Below the pieces are notes generated by a model. The model saw only the letters and a program-made list of their open reading frames with translations, searched no databases and was not told the DNA's origin. Position numbers and translations under genes: made by a program. Shown in pieces: positions 1-12,869 of a DNA stretch of 64,000 nt (its first letter is position 1; each line of letters begins with the position of its first letter). This DNA is from Datura wrightii (Eukaryota; Streptophyta; Magnoliopsida; Solanales; Solanaceae): NCBI GenBank assembly GCA_035772735.1, contig JASDFA010000001.1, forward strand, positions 78,704,001 to 78,768,000, given 5' to 3'.

Positions 1-625
1 AAACAAATTCTATGCCTTAGCATCTTGCCAGGAGCAGGAGGTCTCCTCGGATGTAGTCACTAGTATGTTACGAGTTTTCTACCTTGTGTTTTGTGACACC
101 TTATGTGGCTAGTAGTTTCGGTGTCAGTCCCAAAAACTTGTCAAAACCCTTCTCAATATTTACTCCAGTGGGTGATTCAATTGTAGCTAGACGGGTGTAT
201 AGTAGTTGCCCGGTAACAGTCCTTTAGAAAGTCACCTCAGCAGATCTAGTAGAGATAGCCATGACTGATTTCGATCTTATCCTCGGCATGGATTGGCTAT
301 TCTCATGTTATGCCTCAGTTAATTGTAGAACCCGAGCAGTAAAGTTCAGATTTTCTGGTGAGCCAGTCCTAGAATGGAAGGGTAATTTAGTTGTCCTGTA
401 GGTCGTTTTATTTCCTACCTTAGGGCCAAAAAGATGATCCCCAAAGGTTGTGTATACCATCTAATTAGGGTTAAGGATGCTATGTCAGAGACCCCGACTA
501 TCCAGTCAATCCTAGTAGTATGTGAGTATCCAGAAGTCTTCCTAGATGATCTATCAGGAATTCCTCCCGAACGGGAGATTGATTTTGGTATTGACCTTCT
601 CCCCAATACATAGCCTATATCAATT
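1..625 (+). pseudogene. Element 0 (Tekay-type Ty3/gypsy), 3' end of protease and protease-RT linker
   Basis: Left-hand remnant of a + strand Tekay/Del-type gag-pol. Around 262-390 it encodes the end of the aspartic protease region (TDFDLILGMDWLFSCYAS type), then the linker leading to reverse transcriptase (about 420-610), with in-frame stops. The same sequence, better preserved, is in element II at 24115-24740. The reading is cut at 625 by element I and resumes in the homologous position at 10375 (CCTCCTTACAAAATGGCTCC type), so 1-625 and 10375-15682 are halves of one element whose 5' LTR and gag lie left of the window. Not functional. Confidence 0.8.
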
Positions 626-2985
626 TTTCACGACCCAAACATAGGCCCGGATCTATACACGGGACAAGGAGCCCCGAGAAACTCTAGGTCGACCCATGGC
701 ATGAACATACATCTAACTCAATCAAATAAAGCAGAAGATCAACATGATAAACTTAGCGGAAGTCTGAAATAAGCCTAACATAAAAAATACACACGGATTT
801 GAAGTTGATTACATTCCATTGTCTAAAAAGCCTCTAAGTCTGATGAGTTGATGAGACAAGACCCCAACTAACTCTCTAAAGCTGAAAACTGAAAATATTC
901 AATCATAACTTAATGATAGATGAGGACTCACCAATAGGGATTGATGCTACTCCGAAAGCTGGCTAGTGATGGGGCTGAGTCTGAAGATCGGAACCTGTAT
1001 CATGAAACGATACAACATAGAGTATGCGGTTAGTATGTGAAATTTACCGAGTATACCAGGAAAGTAAAACCATTTATATAAGTAAAATCATTTTAAACAT
1101 GTATAATATAAAACATGATCAAAACAAGAATATTAGAGTAGGGCTTGCATGCTATTTTTTAAAATCATGATCGGAACATAACATAACATCATAACTAAAT
1201 CAATTGACCCAAAGCTGAAATCTGATATTAATAAGTAAAACTGAATATTGGGTCAAACCTTCTTTAAAACATATATATATATATATAATATATATATTTA
1301 TATATATATATATCATGAGTGATAAACATGCATAACTAAAATCATGAGGAATAATGGGAGACTCGTCATATAAACGACATACCACAATAGAGCTTACGTG
1401 GTCCCAACTATTATACTCAAGTGGGTAGAGCCGTCCAAAGCCTTGCTAGGGCTAAAGATGATACCATGATATCGATATCAAGCTGAAGGCGCCTTGGGGT
1501 AGAGGATAGCTCATATACGAGGTCCCAATATAATCTGATCATACCTACGTCCGCGCGTAGTTCAGAGGCGTAGGGTTGACTGACCCTTAGCCTACTGGGT
1601 GCTAGACACTACTCCCAAAAATATTCATATGCTCTCCATCATTTTTCAATGAAGCTGAACATCGTCTATTGACGAAGCTGAATAATCATGAATACATATA
1701 AATCTGAATCATACATGAGGAGCCTTGGCATAAACCATACCACAAGCTGAGTAAAAATTGGGAGTCTAGACTCGAAAACCATGTGGTAAGGTAATTTAAC
1801 ATGAATCACAAATCATACTCGAACATATGGGCTTGATTAATAACTTAACATGCTTGGAAATACTTAATTCACTCAAAAACATTATCATAAACATGGGTAA
1901 CTTGAAAACATGCTTTTCATCATAAATATCTCATCATACTTGAACATTTATCATAAATCTCAACTTTCATGAACTTCTCATAAATGAGTATTTTAATTCA
2001 TAAATCTTGAAACATGATTTTAGTTGAAAGGCAACGTAAAACTTTCCCATGAATCATAATTCAATGCTAGAAACATCTTTAAATCATACCCATGTAGGAA
2101 ATTAGGAATTTCATGCATTGGGTTAAAATCCCATGGAATCAACTCATAGATCTTCATGAATTGGAGAGGGATTGGGAATGGGTGTGAACAAAATCACCCA
2201 TTCATAGCCCTACATACCAGGGGAAGAACTGATTCTACCGCTCCTTGATTGCCCAATGAAGAACTGAAGAAAACTTAAAGGAAAGTGAACTTGATCACTT
2301 CTCTAGCTCTCTAACTTTGCATGCATGAGTAAGAATGGCCTAAAATGAACTTACCCCCCTTAAAACTCATCATTCATAGCTTAAAACGACGTAGCTTAGG
2401 CCTTAGGATCATAGAAATTACAGTAAAGCCCTTACTAAATTTGCAAAAAATAACTGATTGTCCATCCCTACGAGGGACTGGACGAATCGTTACCTAAGGC
2501 CACGACTCGTGGCATTAGTCATCGAGTGCACTGCCTAATAATTCACCTGGAGCTCTTCACGTGGGACCCTACGAGTCGTTACTGATGACCATGACTCGTG
2601 GTCACCACTCGTCACCTTCACTGCCTAAAATCTCAAACCATAAGCAACCGACTGACCACGACTCACCCCACAAATCGTGGTGTCTGACCACGACTCGTGG
2701 TGATCAACCATAGGGTACACTTCCACTTCTTCTACACCTTCCCAAAATCCTTGCTTATGACTGACTCAATGAGTCGCGTGGACTGACCACGACTCGTGGC
2801 CAGGTTCGTGGGCACTTCAAAACCCAAAATTTCCCCTCAAGTCCTATACCTTACCACGAGTCTCTTCACAATTCGTGGTCTACCCCACGAATCACAGAAC
2901 GACTCGTTCTGTGTCCTGGTGCCAGATTTCTGATTTTCTCCGTCTCAACTCCCGGGTTTGATCTTTAGGCTTTCTGGGTATAACA
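626..2985 (-). repeat. 3' LTR of element I
   Basis: About 2.36 kb, matching 8062-10374 along its length. On the - strand it begins TGTTATACCC at 2985, directly after the purine-rich tract, and ends near 626. The first ~500 bases of U3 (about 2460-2920) are packed with CACGACTCGTGG-like partial palindromes. It contains an AT microsatellite (1266-1313) that is far shorter in the partner LTR, so the two LTRs differ in length as well as by substitutions, indicating an old insertion. Confidence 0.85.
1266..1313. repeat. (TA)n microsatellite
   Basis: An almost pure run of TA units lying inside the element I 3' LTR. The partner LTR has only a short CATATACATATATATATAAC stretch near 8718-8738, so the tract expanded after insertion or contracted in the other copy. 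Confidence 0.9.
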
Positions 2986-3003
2986 ATATCTCTCCCTTAG
3001 GAA
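2986..3003 (-). other. Polypurine tract of element I
   Basis: On the - strand the sequence reads CCTAAGGGAGAGATAT immediately before the LTR start TGTTATACCC. The same tract, AAGGGGGAGATAT, precedes the 3' LTRs of element 0 (13407-13419) and element II (27755-27766), which is where plus-strand DNA synthesis is primed in this lineage. Confidence 0.75.
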
Positions 3004-3224
3004 AATTCATCCTCGAATGTTGGAAAACATACAGAAAAGTAGACAAATGCAATCATCATATTCAAATACTTATCATATAAACCAAAAACTGATGGAATAA
3101 CCAACACCGATTTAAACTACATATCTGAACTAATTCCTGAATCATACATACATGCTTTGACTTAAAAGAAACTTGACTTGGGCACATGAACTGAACATGA
3201 AAACTAAATAGAGTGCTGGGGCAA

Positions 3225-3480
3225 AACTGATACCTCAAGCTGGAATTGAGCCGGTAGCGAATAAATGTGGGTATCTATCTATCATGTCCGCTTTGTCTTC
3301 CCACATAGCTCCCTCAACATTCTGATTCCTCCATAACACTTTAACTAAAGCTACTTCCTTGTTTCTTAGCCTTCACAACTGACGGTCCAGTATTTCCACC
3401 GGAACTCTTCATAACTAAGGCTGTCCTTCCCACCGACATTGTCCACCGGGACAACTCAAGATGGATCACCCAAACACTTC
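3225..3480 (-). pseudogene. Element I chromodomain and pol C-terminus (broken)
   Basis: Reading leftwards from about 3480 the sequence encodes the chromodomain-type tail seen intact in element II (27361-27531): a segment with RRLRNKEVA-like and WRNQNVEGAMWE-like motifs, ending at a stop near 3230. Chromodomains of this lineage target integration to heterochromatin (family knowledge). Frame breaks upstream mean it can no longer be made as part of pol. Confidence 0.65.
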
Positions 3481-3844
3481 TTTTAGAGTGATACATGGAA
3501 AACAGGATGCACGGAAGCTAGTTCTGAGGGCAACTCCAATTCATATGCCACCTTACCAACCCATTTCACAATCCGGTAGGGTCCAATATAACGGCGGTTG
3601 ATTTTTCATTTCTTTCTAAACCTCTCACTCCCTTCATGGGTGACACCTTCAGAAACACTCAATCATTGACTTCAAACTCTAGTTCTCTCCTTCTCACATC
3701 GGCATATGAGTTTTGGTGATTTTGAGCTATTTTCAACCTGTCCCGTATGAGCTAAACTTTCTCCATAGCCTTATGGACTAAATCTGGTCCTATAATCGCA
3801 GCTTCACCAACTTTGAACCAGCCAAGAGGCGATCTGCGCCCATA

Positions 3845-4500
3845 GAGAGCCTCAACCGAAGCCATCTAAATGTTGGAATGGTAGATGTTTATTATATGCA
3901 GACTCGATAAAAGGCAAATGGTCATACCAATTACCCTTGAAGTCAATCACACATGCTCTCTACATTTCCTCAGGAGTTTGAATTGTGGGCTCCGCCTGAC
4001 CATCCATTTGCGGTTGAAATATTGTGCTGAGATTAACCTGAGTACCCAGTCCTTTTTGAAATAACCTCCAAAACCGAGAGGTAAACTGAGTACCTCTGTC
4101 AGATATAATGGAAAAGGGCACTCCATGCAATCGAACCAACTCCCGAATGTATAGTATGGCATAATCCTCTGTGTGGCTTTGACCGGTAGAAAATGACCAG
4201 CTTTGGTCAATCTGCCTACAACAACCCAGATGGAGTCACATTGCCGACAAGTGCGAAGCAACCCTGTGATGAAGTCCATATTGATTTCTTCCCACTTCCA
4301 AGTAGGAATACTGATATCCTGAAGTACACCTCTTTGTCTCTAATGCTCAATTTTTACTTGTTGACAGTTTGGCCACTTAGCTACAAATTCTGCTAAGTTC
4401 TTCTTCATTCCATTCCACCAATAGACTTCCCTTAGATCACGGTACATCTTGGTGGCACCTGGATGTATAGAGTACCTGGATCCATGAGCCTCATGCAACA
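3845..4500 (-). pseudogene. Element I integrase (broken)
   Basis: Contains the integrase core with MDFITGLL at about 4279 (canonical first catalytic Asp present), followed by the IWVVVGRLTKAGHFLPVK block typical of Ty3/gypsy integrases, and upstream of it (about 4320-4500) the zinc-binding region. The reading frame shifts in the middle of the core, so the second Asp and Glu are separated from the first. Corresponds to 26270-27060 in element II. Confidence 0.75.
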
Positions 4501-4683
4501 TCTGGTTCCTTAATCATCAACATCTGGAACACATAAGCAACCCTGGTATCGAAGCATATAATCTCCCCCTTTGGAGAAGACCTCTATCTTCTGATTCTGA
4601 ACAACTTCATTTAACTTTACCACTATAGGGTCCTTGTCTTGTTTAGATTTTACATTAGTCACGAAGGACGATTCTGATCCATT

Positions 4684-5300
4684 CTAAACAATAACACCGG
4701 CATCGGTTGAGTCAACCAACCGAACTCCCAGCCTTGCAAGTCGATGCACATCCTTCACCAGCTCCTTTCTTCCCTTATCCAAATGGGGCACACTCTTCAT
4801 AGAGAATCTTCTAAGTGCATCTGCTACTACTTTAGCCTTTCCCGGATGGTAAAGGACACTCATATCATAGTCCTTGAGTAGCTCCAACCACCTCCATTGA
4901 CGAAGATTGAGATCCTTCTGAGTAAACACATATTGTAGACTCTTAAAGGTCCGTAAACACATATACATTGACCCCATACAAATAATGCCTCCACATCTTC
5001 AAGGAGAATACCACCGCCGCTAATTCAAGATCATGGGTCGGGTAATTCTTCTCATGAACTTTCAGTTGTCTAGAAGCATATGCTATAACCTTGCCGTGCT
5101 ACATCAATATGCAACCAAGTCCGACTATCAAAGCATCGAAATACACCACAAACCCATTTGTACCCTCTGGTAGGGTTAACAACAGTGCTAAAGTAAGTCG
5201 AGTCTTCAACTGCTAAAAGCTTCTCTCACAAGCCTCCGACTATTGGAATTTCACTATCTTTTGTGTCAAATTAGTCAATGGCGTTGCAATGGATGAAAAG
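4684..5300 (-). pseudogene. Element I RNase H (broken)
   Basis: The segment 4684-4977 encodes the end of the RNase H-like domain (SLQYVFTQKDLNLRQWRWLELLKDY, then VLYHPGKAKVVADALRR), a hallmark of plant Ty3/gypsy pol. The N-terminal part, about 4980-5300, is recognisable but shifted and interrupted. Equivalent to 25560-26030 of element II. Confidence 0.75.
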
Positions 5301-5978
5301 CTCTCAACATAGCGTAGATAGTAGGCAGCCAAGCCCAAAAATCTCCAGATATCTAAAGGATTCACCGGTCTAGGACAATTCTTCACCACTTCTATTTTCT
5401 GAGAGTCTACTACACACCCTCACTAGACACCACATGGCCAAAAAATGCCACTGAGTCTAACCAAAACTCACACTTGCTGAATTTTGCACTCAATTGATGA
5501 TCCTTCAAAGTCTACAACACCACCCTCAAATGAACGGCATGCTCCTCCTCGCTCCGAGAGTATATAAGGATGTCATTTATGAACACAGTCACGAACATGC
5601 CCAAATATGGCTTGAACACCCTGTTCATCAAGTCTATATAAGCTATAGGAGCATTCATTAGTCCAAAAGACATAACTACAAACTTATAATGACCATACCG
5701 CGTCTTGAAGGCTGTCTTCGGGATATCGCTCTTTTGAACTCTGTGCTGATGGTACCCGAATCAAAGATCTATCTTTGAAAAACACTTGGCACCCTAAAGC
5801 TGGTCAAAAAACCATCAATCCTGGGTAGAGGATAACTGTTCTTGATGGTGACCTTGTTCAATTGCCGATCATCAATACACATACGAAAAGAACCATCTTT
5901 CTTCCGGACAAAGAGAACTGGTGCACCCCATGAGGACTTGCTCGATCTAATGAAACCCTTATCCAAAAGATCTTTCAA
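5300..5978 (-). pseudogene. Element I reverse transcriptase (broken)
   Basis: The open part 5769-5978 encodes the RT start (LLDKGFIRSSKSSWGAPVLFV and KKDGSFRMCIDDRQLNKVTIKNSYPLPRID). The rest, down to about 5300, holds the catalytic palm region in other frames (the AHLRVVLQ-type and SKCEFW-type blocks are visible around 5440-5540). Adjacent linker and protease frames (5979-6392) read into it with a stop at 5979. Not functional. Confidence 0.78.
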
Positions 5979-6608
5979 CTATTCCTTCAACTCTTTTATC
6001 TCGGCTAGAGCCATTCCATAGGGAGGATTAGATATATGCTGCCTATCGGGTAGGAAGGCCAATGCCAAAATCAATTTACCTCTTGGGGGAATACCCGGTA
6101 GATCATCTGGGAACACTTTTGGATACTTATATACCACTGGAACTGACTGGATAGTTGGGGTATCGGACGTAGCATCCTTAACCCTAACTAAATGGTACAC
6201 ACAACCTTTAGAAATTATCGCTCTAGCCTTAAGGTAGGAAATGAAATGACCTACAGGCACAACTGAACTACCCTTCAATTCTAAGACCGGCTCACCCGCA
6301 AATTTGAACTCTACCGAATGGGTTCTACAATTTATAGAGTCATAACATGCAAATAGCCAATCCATGTCGAGGATAACATCAAAATCGGTCATGGCTAACT
6401 CTACTAGATTGGATGAGGTGACTTTCTAAAGGACTACGACTGGGAAACTTCTATATACCCATCTAGCTATGACTGAATCACCTACTGGAGTAGAGATTGA
6501 GAAGGGTTCTGACAAGATTTCAGGACTGACTCCGAAATTATTAGCCACATAAGTGGTCACATAAGACAAGGTAGCCCTTAGATCTAAAAAAGCATAAACT
6601 CGTAACAT
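5979..6608 (-). pseudogene. Element I protease and linker (broken)
   Basis: 6426-6608 encodes the retropepsin-like segment (YAFLDLRATLSYVTTYVANNFGV); the usual D-x-G active site is DLR here, so the glycine is lost. 5979-6392 continues with TDFDVILDMDWL and the PR-RT linker. The two are separated by a frame break near 6400-6426. Family members in this window have DLG at this site (element II). Confidence 0.75.
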
Positions 6609-6679
6609 ACTAGTGACTACATCCAGGGAGACCTCCTACTCCTGGTGAGATGCTAAGGCATAAAATTTGTTTTGGTGCT

Positions 6680-7852
6680 AACCGCCATTGGTGCTAGTAG
6701 ATGCCCCCTGCTGCACTGGGCATACGGGTGGAGCTGCTAAACTTGAAGCTGGGCCTCAGCCCCTATCATGGCCTTGTCTAGTTGTTGGGCAATCTCTGAG
6801 CATATGTTCGTGCTTCCCACACCCACAGCAAGCACCTGTACCCGCCAAGAACTAACCTGTGTGCCTCCGACCACATCGGTCACAAACTGGAATACTGGAA
6901 TCTGCGGGCCTGCTTCTCTAACCACTAGAGCCTGATGCTCTCCCTCTATGGTCATGCCTAGGCCTGGATGGAAGGTTCATCACTGAAGATGTTGGGGCTA
7001 AAGATCTCTGGTGAGTCTGTTGTCAATGCCCACCACCTGGCCTCGGCTGAGGGAATCTATAGCTATCAGTCCTAGCCCTCTTGGCCTATCTCTCCCTCAT
7101 ATGTGTTGCCTCCATCTGTTGGGCATATAAGACCATATGAGGGAAATTCATATCCTGGTGGAGCATAGCGGTCCTGCAATCCTTGTCTAAATAGCCCGCC
7201 ACCCCATGAACAAATCTGCTCACTCGCGCCCTCTGGTCAACCACTAACTCTAGGGCATACTTAGACAAATAAGTGAACTTTAGGGAATATTCTTGCACTG
7301 TCATCTTCCCCTGGTTAAGATTCATGAACTCTACTGCCTTCAACTCCCCTATCTCACAAGGGAAGAACTGATTTAGAAAAGCAACGTGAAACTCCTCCTA
7401 ACTGATAGGGCCTGCTCCAGCTTCCCTACTATCTCTCCACTGTCTAAACCATATCTGTGCGACCCTCTTCAACTAATATGAGGACAACTCAGCACACTCA
7501 ACTCCATTCATCCCATGACCTGGGTGACCTTCACAATCTCATCGATAAACTCATGTGGATCCTCATCCACCTTCGACCCAAGGAACTATGGAAGGTTCAT
7601 TCTTAGGAAATCTCTGACTCGAGCTGCCGCCGCATTTCCTTTTTGCAAGTCATGCGCCACTTCCTTCTAGTTGGCCTAAGTGGTCAAGACCTGTGCTAGC
7701 ATCTGAATGGCTGCCCGAAATTCAGCATGGGCAATCGGCTTCAGTGCATGATGCTCCTGGACTGGTGGGGCTTCTTGGTGCCCATCTCTGTTGCCATCCT
7801 CATGGCCATTTCCATTCCCATTCATCCAACTGTTCACTCTATGGGGAGCCAT
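6680..7852 (-). pseudogene. Element I gag with degraded zinc knuckle
   Basis: Gag probably started at the ATG at 7852 (MAPHRVN), the same start as in element II. The N-terminal part (7676-7852) is Gly/Asn/Asp rich; 7086-7343 is the conserved gag core (LNQGKMTVQEYSLKFTYLSKYALELV, RVSRFVHGV, LDKDCRTAMLHQDM). The nucleocapsid region 6740-6955 retains traces of Cys/His knuckle. Several stops and frame changes separate the parts. Confidence 0.75.
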
Positions 7853-8045
7853 GATTCTGCAATCACAAATAGCACGAGTTAGAAGGATAGGGAGACATTT
7901 CATCGCACGACATAGATCATGAAAGAAGGGAACATTTCCTAAATGTCTTGTAGCCTTTTCATCATAAGTGTGGCATGCTTCACACCCATGAAAAATACTC
8001 TACTTAACACGACTTTTAGACACCCTAGGACACTTTGAACCTATT

Positions 8046-8057
8046 TCTCTGATGCCA
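8046..8057 (-). promoter_or_regulatory. Primer binding site of element I
   Basis: On the - strand TGGCATCAGAGA follows the 5' LTR end by four bases. It matches the initiator tRNA-Met type site TGGTATCAGAGC used by Tekay/Del elements with two substitutions. Confidence 0.8.
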
Positions 8058-8061
8058 AGCT

Positions 8062-10374
8062 TGTCATGACTCGGACATAGGCCAGGATCGAGGCATAGGA
8101 CAAGGAGCATCGAGAGACTCCAGCTTAACTCATGGAATGAACATACATCTAACTCAATCAAATAAAGAGGAAGATTAAAATGATAAACTTAGAAGAAGTC
8201 TAAAATAACACTAACATCATGAATACACATAGATCTGAAGCTGATTATATTCCATTGTCTGAAAAGCCTCTAGCCTAGTGAGTTGATGGGACATGACCCC
8301 AACTAACTCTCTAAAGCTAAAAACTGAAAATACTCAATCATAACTGAAATAAAGAAGGGCCCTCGATAGATGAGGACTCACCAACAGGAACTGATGCTAC
8401 TCCGAGAGCCGGCTAGTGACGGGGCTAAGTCTGAAGATCAGAGCCTGTATAATGAAATGATACAACATAGAGTATGCGATTAGTACGTGGAATGTACTGA
8501 GTATGAAAGGTAAGTAAAAGCACTTATAATAAGTAAAATATTTTAAACATGTATAATGTAAAACATGATCAAAACAAGAATCTGATAGTAGGGCCTGCAT
8601 GCTATTTTCTGAAATCATGATCGAAACATAACATAACATCATAACTGAATCGATTGACCCAAAGCTGAAATTTGATATTCATAAGTAAAACTGAACATTG
8701 GGTCAAACCTACTTTAAACATATACATATATATATAACTAAAATCATGAGGAACAATGGGAGACTCGTCATATAACTGACATACCACGATAGAGCTTACA
8801 TGGTTCCAACTATCACACTCAAGAGGGTAGAGCCGTCCAAAGCCTTGCCAAGGATAAGGACTATACCATGATATCGATATAAAGCTGAAGGCCCCTTGCG
8901 ATAGGGGATAGCTCACATAGAAGGTCCCAATATAATCTGATCATACCTACGTTGGCGCGTAGTTCTGAGGCGTAGGGTTGACTAGCCCTTAGCCTACTCG
9001 GTGCAAGAAACTACTCCCAAAAACATGCATATCCTCTCCATCGTTTTTAATGAAGCTGACCATCTTTTATTGATTAAGCTGAATAATCATGAATACATAT
9101 AGATCTGAATCATACATGAGGAGCCTTGGCTCAAACCATACCACAAACGGAGTAAAAATTGGGAGTCTAGACTCCAAACAGTGCAGTGAGCTAATTTAAC
9201 ATGAATCATAAATCATACTTGAACATATAGGCTTGCCAATAACTTAACATGCTTGGAAATGCTTAATTCACTTAAAGACATTATCATAAACATGGATAAC
9301 TTAATAACATGCTTTTCATCAAAAATATCTCATCATACTTGAACATTCATCATAAATCTCAACTTTCATGAACTTCTCATAAATGGGCATTTTAATTATA
9401 AAGCTTGAAACATGATTTTAGTTGAAAGCAATGTAAAACTTGCCCATGAATCAAAACTCAATGCTGGAAACATCTTTAAATCATACCAATGTAGGAAATT
9501 AGGAATTTCATGCATTGGGTTAAAACCCCATGGAATCAACTCATAGATCTTCATGAATTTGAGAGGGATTGGGAATGGGTGTGAACAAATCACCCATTCA
9601 TAACCCTACATACCTAGGGAAGAAATGATTTACCACTCCTTGATTGCCCAATGAAGAATTGAAGAAAACTTGAAGGAAAGTGAACTTTATCACCTCTCTA
9701 ACTCTCTAACTATGCATGCATGATAAGAATGTCCTACAATGAAGTTACCCCACTTAAAAATCATCATTCCTAGTTTAAAACGACGTAGCTTAGGCCTTAG
9801 GATCATAGGAATTATGGAAAATCCCTTACTAAATTTATAAAAAATAACTGACTGTCCGTCCCCACGAGGGACTGGATGTTACCCAAGACCATGACTCGTG
9901 GCACCAGTCGTCGAGTGCACTACCCAATAATTCACATGGGGATCATCATGGGGGACCCTACAAGTCGTTACTGGTGATAATGACTCGTGGTCATCACTCA
10001 TCACCTTCACTACCTAAAATCTAAAGCCATAAACAACCGGCTGACCACGACTCACCCCATGAATCTTGGTGTCCGACCACGACTCATGGTGATCTACCAT
10101 AGGGTACATTGCCACTTCTTCTACACCTTCCCAAAATCCTTGCCCACGACTGACTCAACGAGTTATATGGAGTGACCGCGACTCATGGTCAGGTCCGTGG
10201 GGACTTCAAAACCCAAAATTTCCACTCAAGTCCTGTACCTCACCACGAGTCTCTTCACGACTCGTGGTCTACCCTATGGGTCACATAATGACTCGTTCTA
10301 TGACTTGGTGCCAGATTTCTAGTTTTCTCCATTTTAACTCCCAAGTCTGATCTTTAGGCTTCTGGAGTAGAACA
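8062..10374 (-). repeat. 5' LTR of element I
   Basis: About 2.31 kb, partner of 626-2985. Ends TGTCATGAC (+ strand reading) at 8062, next to the primer site, and starts at 10374 opposite the element 0 RT. The CACGACTCGTGG-like palindrome cluster lies at about 9860-10310, i.e. the first 500 bases of U3 on the - strand. Confidence 0.85.
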
Positions 10375-11160
10375 ATATTCCTCCTTACAAAATGGCTCCA
10401 CTGAGTTAAAGGAGTTGAAGGTGCAGTTGAAAGACCTTTTAGCTAAGGGATTTATCAGACCGAGCAAATCCCCATGGGGTGCACCAGTTCTCTTTGTTTG
10501 AAAGAAAGATGGCTCTCTTCGTATGTGTATTGATTATCAATAATTGAATAAGGTCACCTTCAAGAACAGGTATACTTTTCCCAAGATTGATTATTAGGTT
10601 GAATAGCTTTAGGGTTCCAAGTGCTTTTCAAAGATAGATTTCAAATCTGGATACCATCAGCTCAGGGTTTGAGAGAGTGATATCTCAAAAACAGCCTTCA
10701 AGACGCGATATGGTCATTATGATTTTGTAGTTATGTCTTTTGGACTAACAAATGATCCTGCAGATTTTATGGACTTGATGAACAGGGTATTCATGCCATA
10801 CTTGGATATGTTCATGATCGTGTTTATTAATCATATCTTTATATACTCTCAGAGCGAGGAGGAGCATGCTGCTCATTTGAGGATGGTACTACAGACTCTC
10901 AAGGATAGCCAAGTATATGCTAAATTCAGCAAGTGCAAGTTTTGGATGAGCTCGGTGGCATTTTCGGATCATGTGGTGTTGAGTGAGGGCATAAAGGTGA
11001 CTTTCAGAAGATAGAAGCAATAAAGAATTGGCCTAGACCGGTGAACCCTTCAGACATCAAGAGTTTCTTGGGTTTAGCCGGGTACTATTGGAGATTTTTT
11101 GAGGGTTTTTCAGCTATGATGGTGCCATTGACCATATTGACCCAAAAGAAAGTAAAATTC
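10375..11160 (+). pseudogene. Element 0 reverse transcriptase (broken)
   Basis: Continuation of the fragment 1-625 after the element I insertion. It encodes the RT of a Tekay element: SKSPWGAPVLFV, MCIDYQ, KCFSKIDFKSGYHQLRV, then 10733-11014 VMSFGLTNDPADFMDLMNRVF and FMIVFINHIFIYS. The catalytic FIDD has become FINH, and stops occur before and after. The downstream AAHLRMVLQTLKD and SKCKFWM blocks are intact. Confidence 0.8.
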
Positions 11161-11721
11161 CAATGGTCGGATGCTTGTGAGAGGAGCTTTTAGGAGTTGA
11201 AGACTCAACTTACCTCAGCACCGGTGTTAACCCTACCCGAGGGTACTGATGGATTATGGTGTATTGTGATGCTTCTACAATCGGCCTTGGTTGTGTATTG
11301 ATGCAGCATGGTAAACTGACAGCATACGCTTCCAGATAGTTGAAAGTCCATGAGAAGAATTACCCGACCCACGATCTTGAATCGGCGGCGGTGGTTTTTT
11401 CCTTGAAGATATGGAGACACTATTTTTACAGGGTCCATGTAGATGTGTTTACGGACCATAAGAGCCTATAATATGTGTTTTTCCCAAAAGGACCTAAATC
11501 TGCGATAAGAAAGGTGGTTGGAGTTACTTAAGGATTACGACATGATTATCCTTTACCATCCAAGCAAGGCTAATGTAGTAGCAGACGCACTTAGTACACT
11601 CTCTATGGAGAGTGTGTCCCATATAGATGATGGGAGGAAGAAGCTGGTGAAGGATATGCATCGACTTGCAAGGTTGGGAGTTCATTTGGTTGACTCGACC
11701 AATGGTGGGGTTATAGTTTAA
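11161..11721 (+). pseudogene. Element 0 RNase H (broken)
   Basis: Region between the RT and integrase. It shows LPEGTDG, then, after frame changes, the KNYPTHDLE-like block in nucleotide form, and an open end 11518-11721 (MELLKDYDMIILYHPSKANVVADALSTLS) that matches the RNase H terminus of elements I and II. At least three stops interrupt it. Confidence 0.7.
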
Positions 11722-11859
11722 AACAGATCAGAATCGTCCTTGGTAACTAATGTGAAAGCTAGGTAAGACAAGGACCCTATTTTGGTGAAGTTAAAAGAAG
11801 CCATTCAGAATCAAAAGGTAGATGTCTTCTCCAAAGGGGGAGATGGTTTACTTTGATAT

Positions 11860-12640
11860 CAGGGTCTCTTGTGTGTCACGTCATTGATGATTTGAGAAAT
11901 TAGAGGATCACGGTTCTAGATATTTTATACATCCAGGTGCCACCAATATGTTCCATGACCTAGGGGAAATCTATAGGTGGAATGGCCTGAAGAAGGACAT
12001 CGCAAAATTTGTAACTAAGTGTCCAAACTGTCAGCAAGTGAAGGATGAGCACCAGAGACCAGGAGGTGTGCTTTAAGATATCAGTATTCCTACTTGAAAG
12101 TGGGAGGAAATTAATATGGACTTCATAACAGGGTTTCCTCGCACTCATCGGCGGTAAGACTCCATTTGGGTGGTTATGGACAGGTTGACCAAAGCCGCTC
12201 ATTTTCTATCCATCAAAACCCGCTAATTCCACAGAGGATTATGCTGAACTATAAATTGGAGAGCTAGTTCGGTTATATGGGGTGCCCTTGTCCATCATAT
12301 CAGATAGAGGTACTTAGTTTATCTCTTAGTTTTGGAGATCGTTTAAAAAAGGACTTGGGACTCAAGTTAAGCTCAGTATAGCATTTCACCCGCAAACGGA
12401 TGGTCAAGCAAAGCAGACCATTCAGACTCTTGAGGACATGTTGAGAGCCTATGTGATTGACTTCAAGGGTATTTGGGATGACCATTTGCCTCTTATTGAG
12501 TTCACATACAATAACAACTACCATTCCAGCATTCAAATGGCTCCGTTTGAGGCTCTCTATGGGTGGAGGTGTAGATCGCCTATTGGTTGATTTGAAGTCG
12601 GTGAAGCTGCGATGATAGGACCAGATTCAGACTATGAGGC
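11860..12640 (+). pseudogene. Element 0 integrase (broken)
   Basis: Contains zinc-binding remains (KKDIAKFVTKCPNCQQVK near 11990-12040), the core start EEINMDFITGFP (about 12107-12140), DSIWVVMDRLTKAAHFLSIKT, and the downstream block around 12480-12560 with the AYNN-type motif. Frame is lost several times; at 12300-12420 the second catalytic region is readable only with stops. Homologous to 26270-27000 in element II. Confidence 0.72.
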
Positions 12641-12869
12641 GATGAAGAAGGTTCAGCTCATATACGACAGGTTAAAAATAGCTCAAAGTCTCCAAAAGTC
12701 CTATGCTGATGTGAGAAGGATAGAACTTGAGTTCGAAGTGGATGATTGAGTGTTTCTGAATGTATCTCCCATGAAGGGAGTGATAAGGTTTGGAAAGAAA
12801 GGAAAAATCAGCCCTCGTTATGTTGGCCCCTACTGAATTGTGAAGCCGGTTGGCATGTGGCACATGAAT

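Larger units (their letters stand above)
626..10374 (-). mobile_element. Element I: full-length but decayed Tekay-type Ty3/gypsy retrotransposon, inserted in element 0
   Basis: About 9.7 kb on the - strand: 5' LTR (8062-10374), primer site, gag, CCHC knuckle, protease, RT, RNase H, integrase, chromodomain, polypurine tract, 3' LTR (626-2985). Domain order PR-RT-RH-INT plus terminal chromodomain identifies the chromovirus Tekay/Del lineage. Many stops and shifts break every domain. Flanking 5-mers are CAATT (621-625) and ATATT (10375-10379); only 3 of 5 match, so the target duplication has decayed, but the interruption of element 0 proves the boundaries. The 626 end reads TTTCA instead of the expected TGTCA on the + strand, a single-base decay of the terminal CA. 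Confidence 0.88.

Noticed and set aside
2460..2920. Repeated ACGACTCGTGG units considered as a CRISPR-like array or satellite
   Set aside because: Spacing and unit length are irregular, units vary, and the cluster lies inside eukaryotic LTRs.
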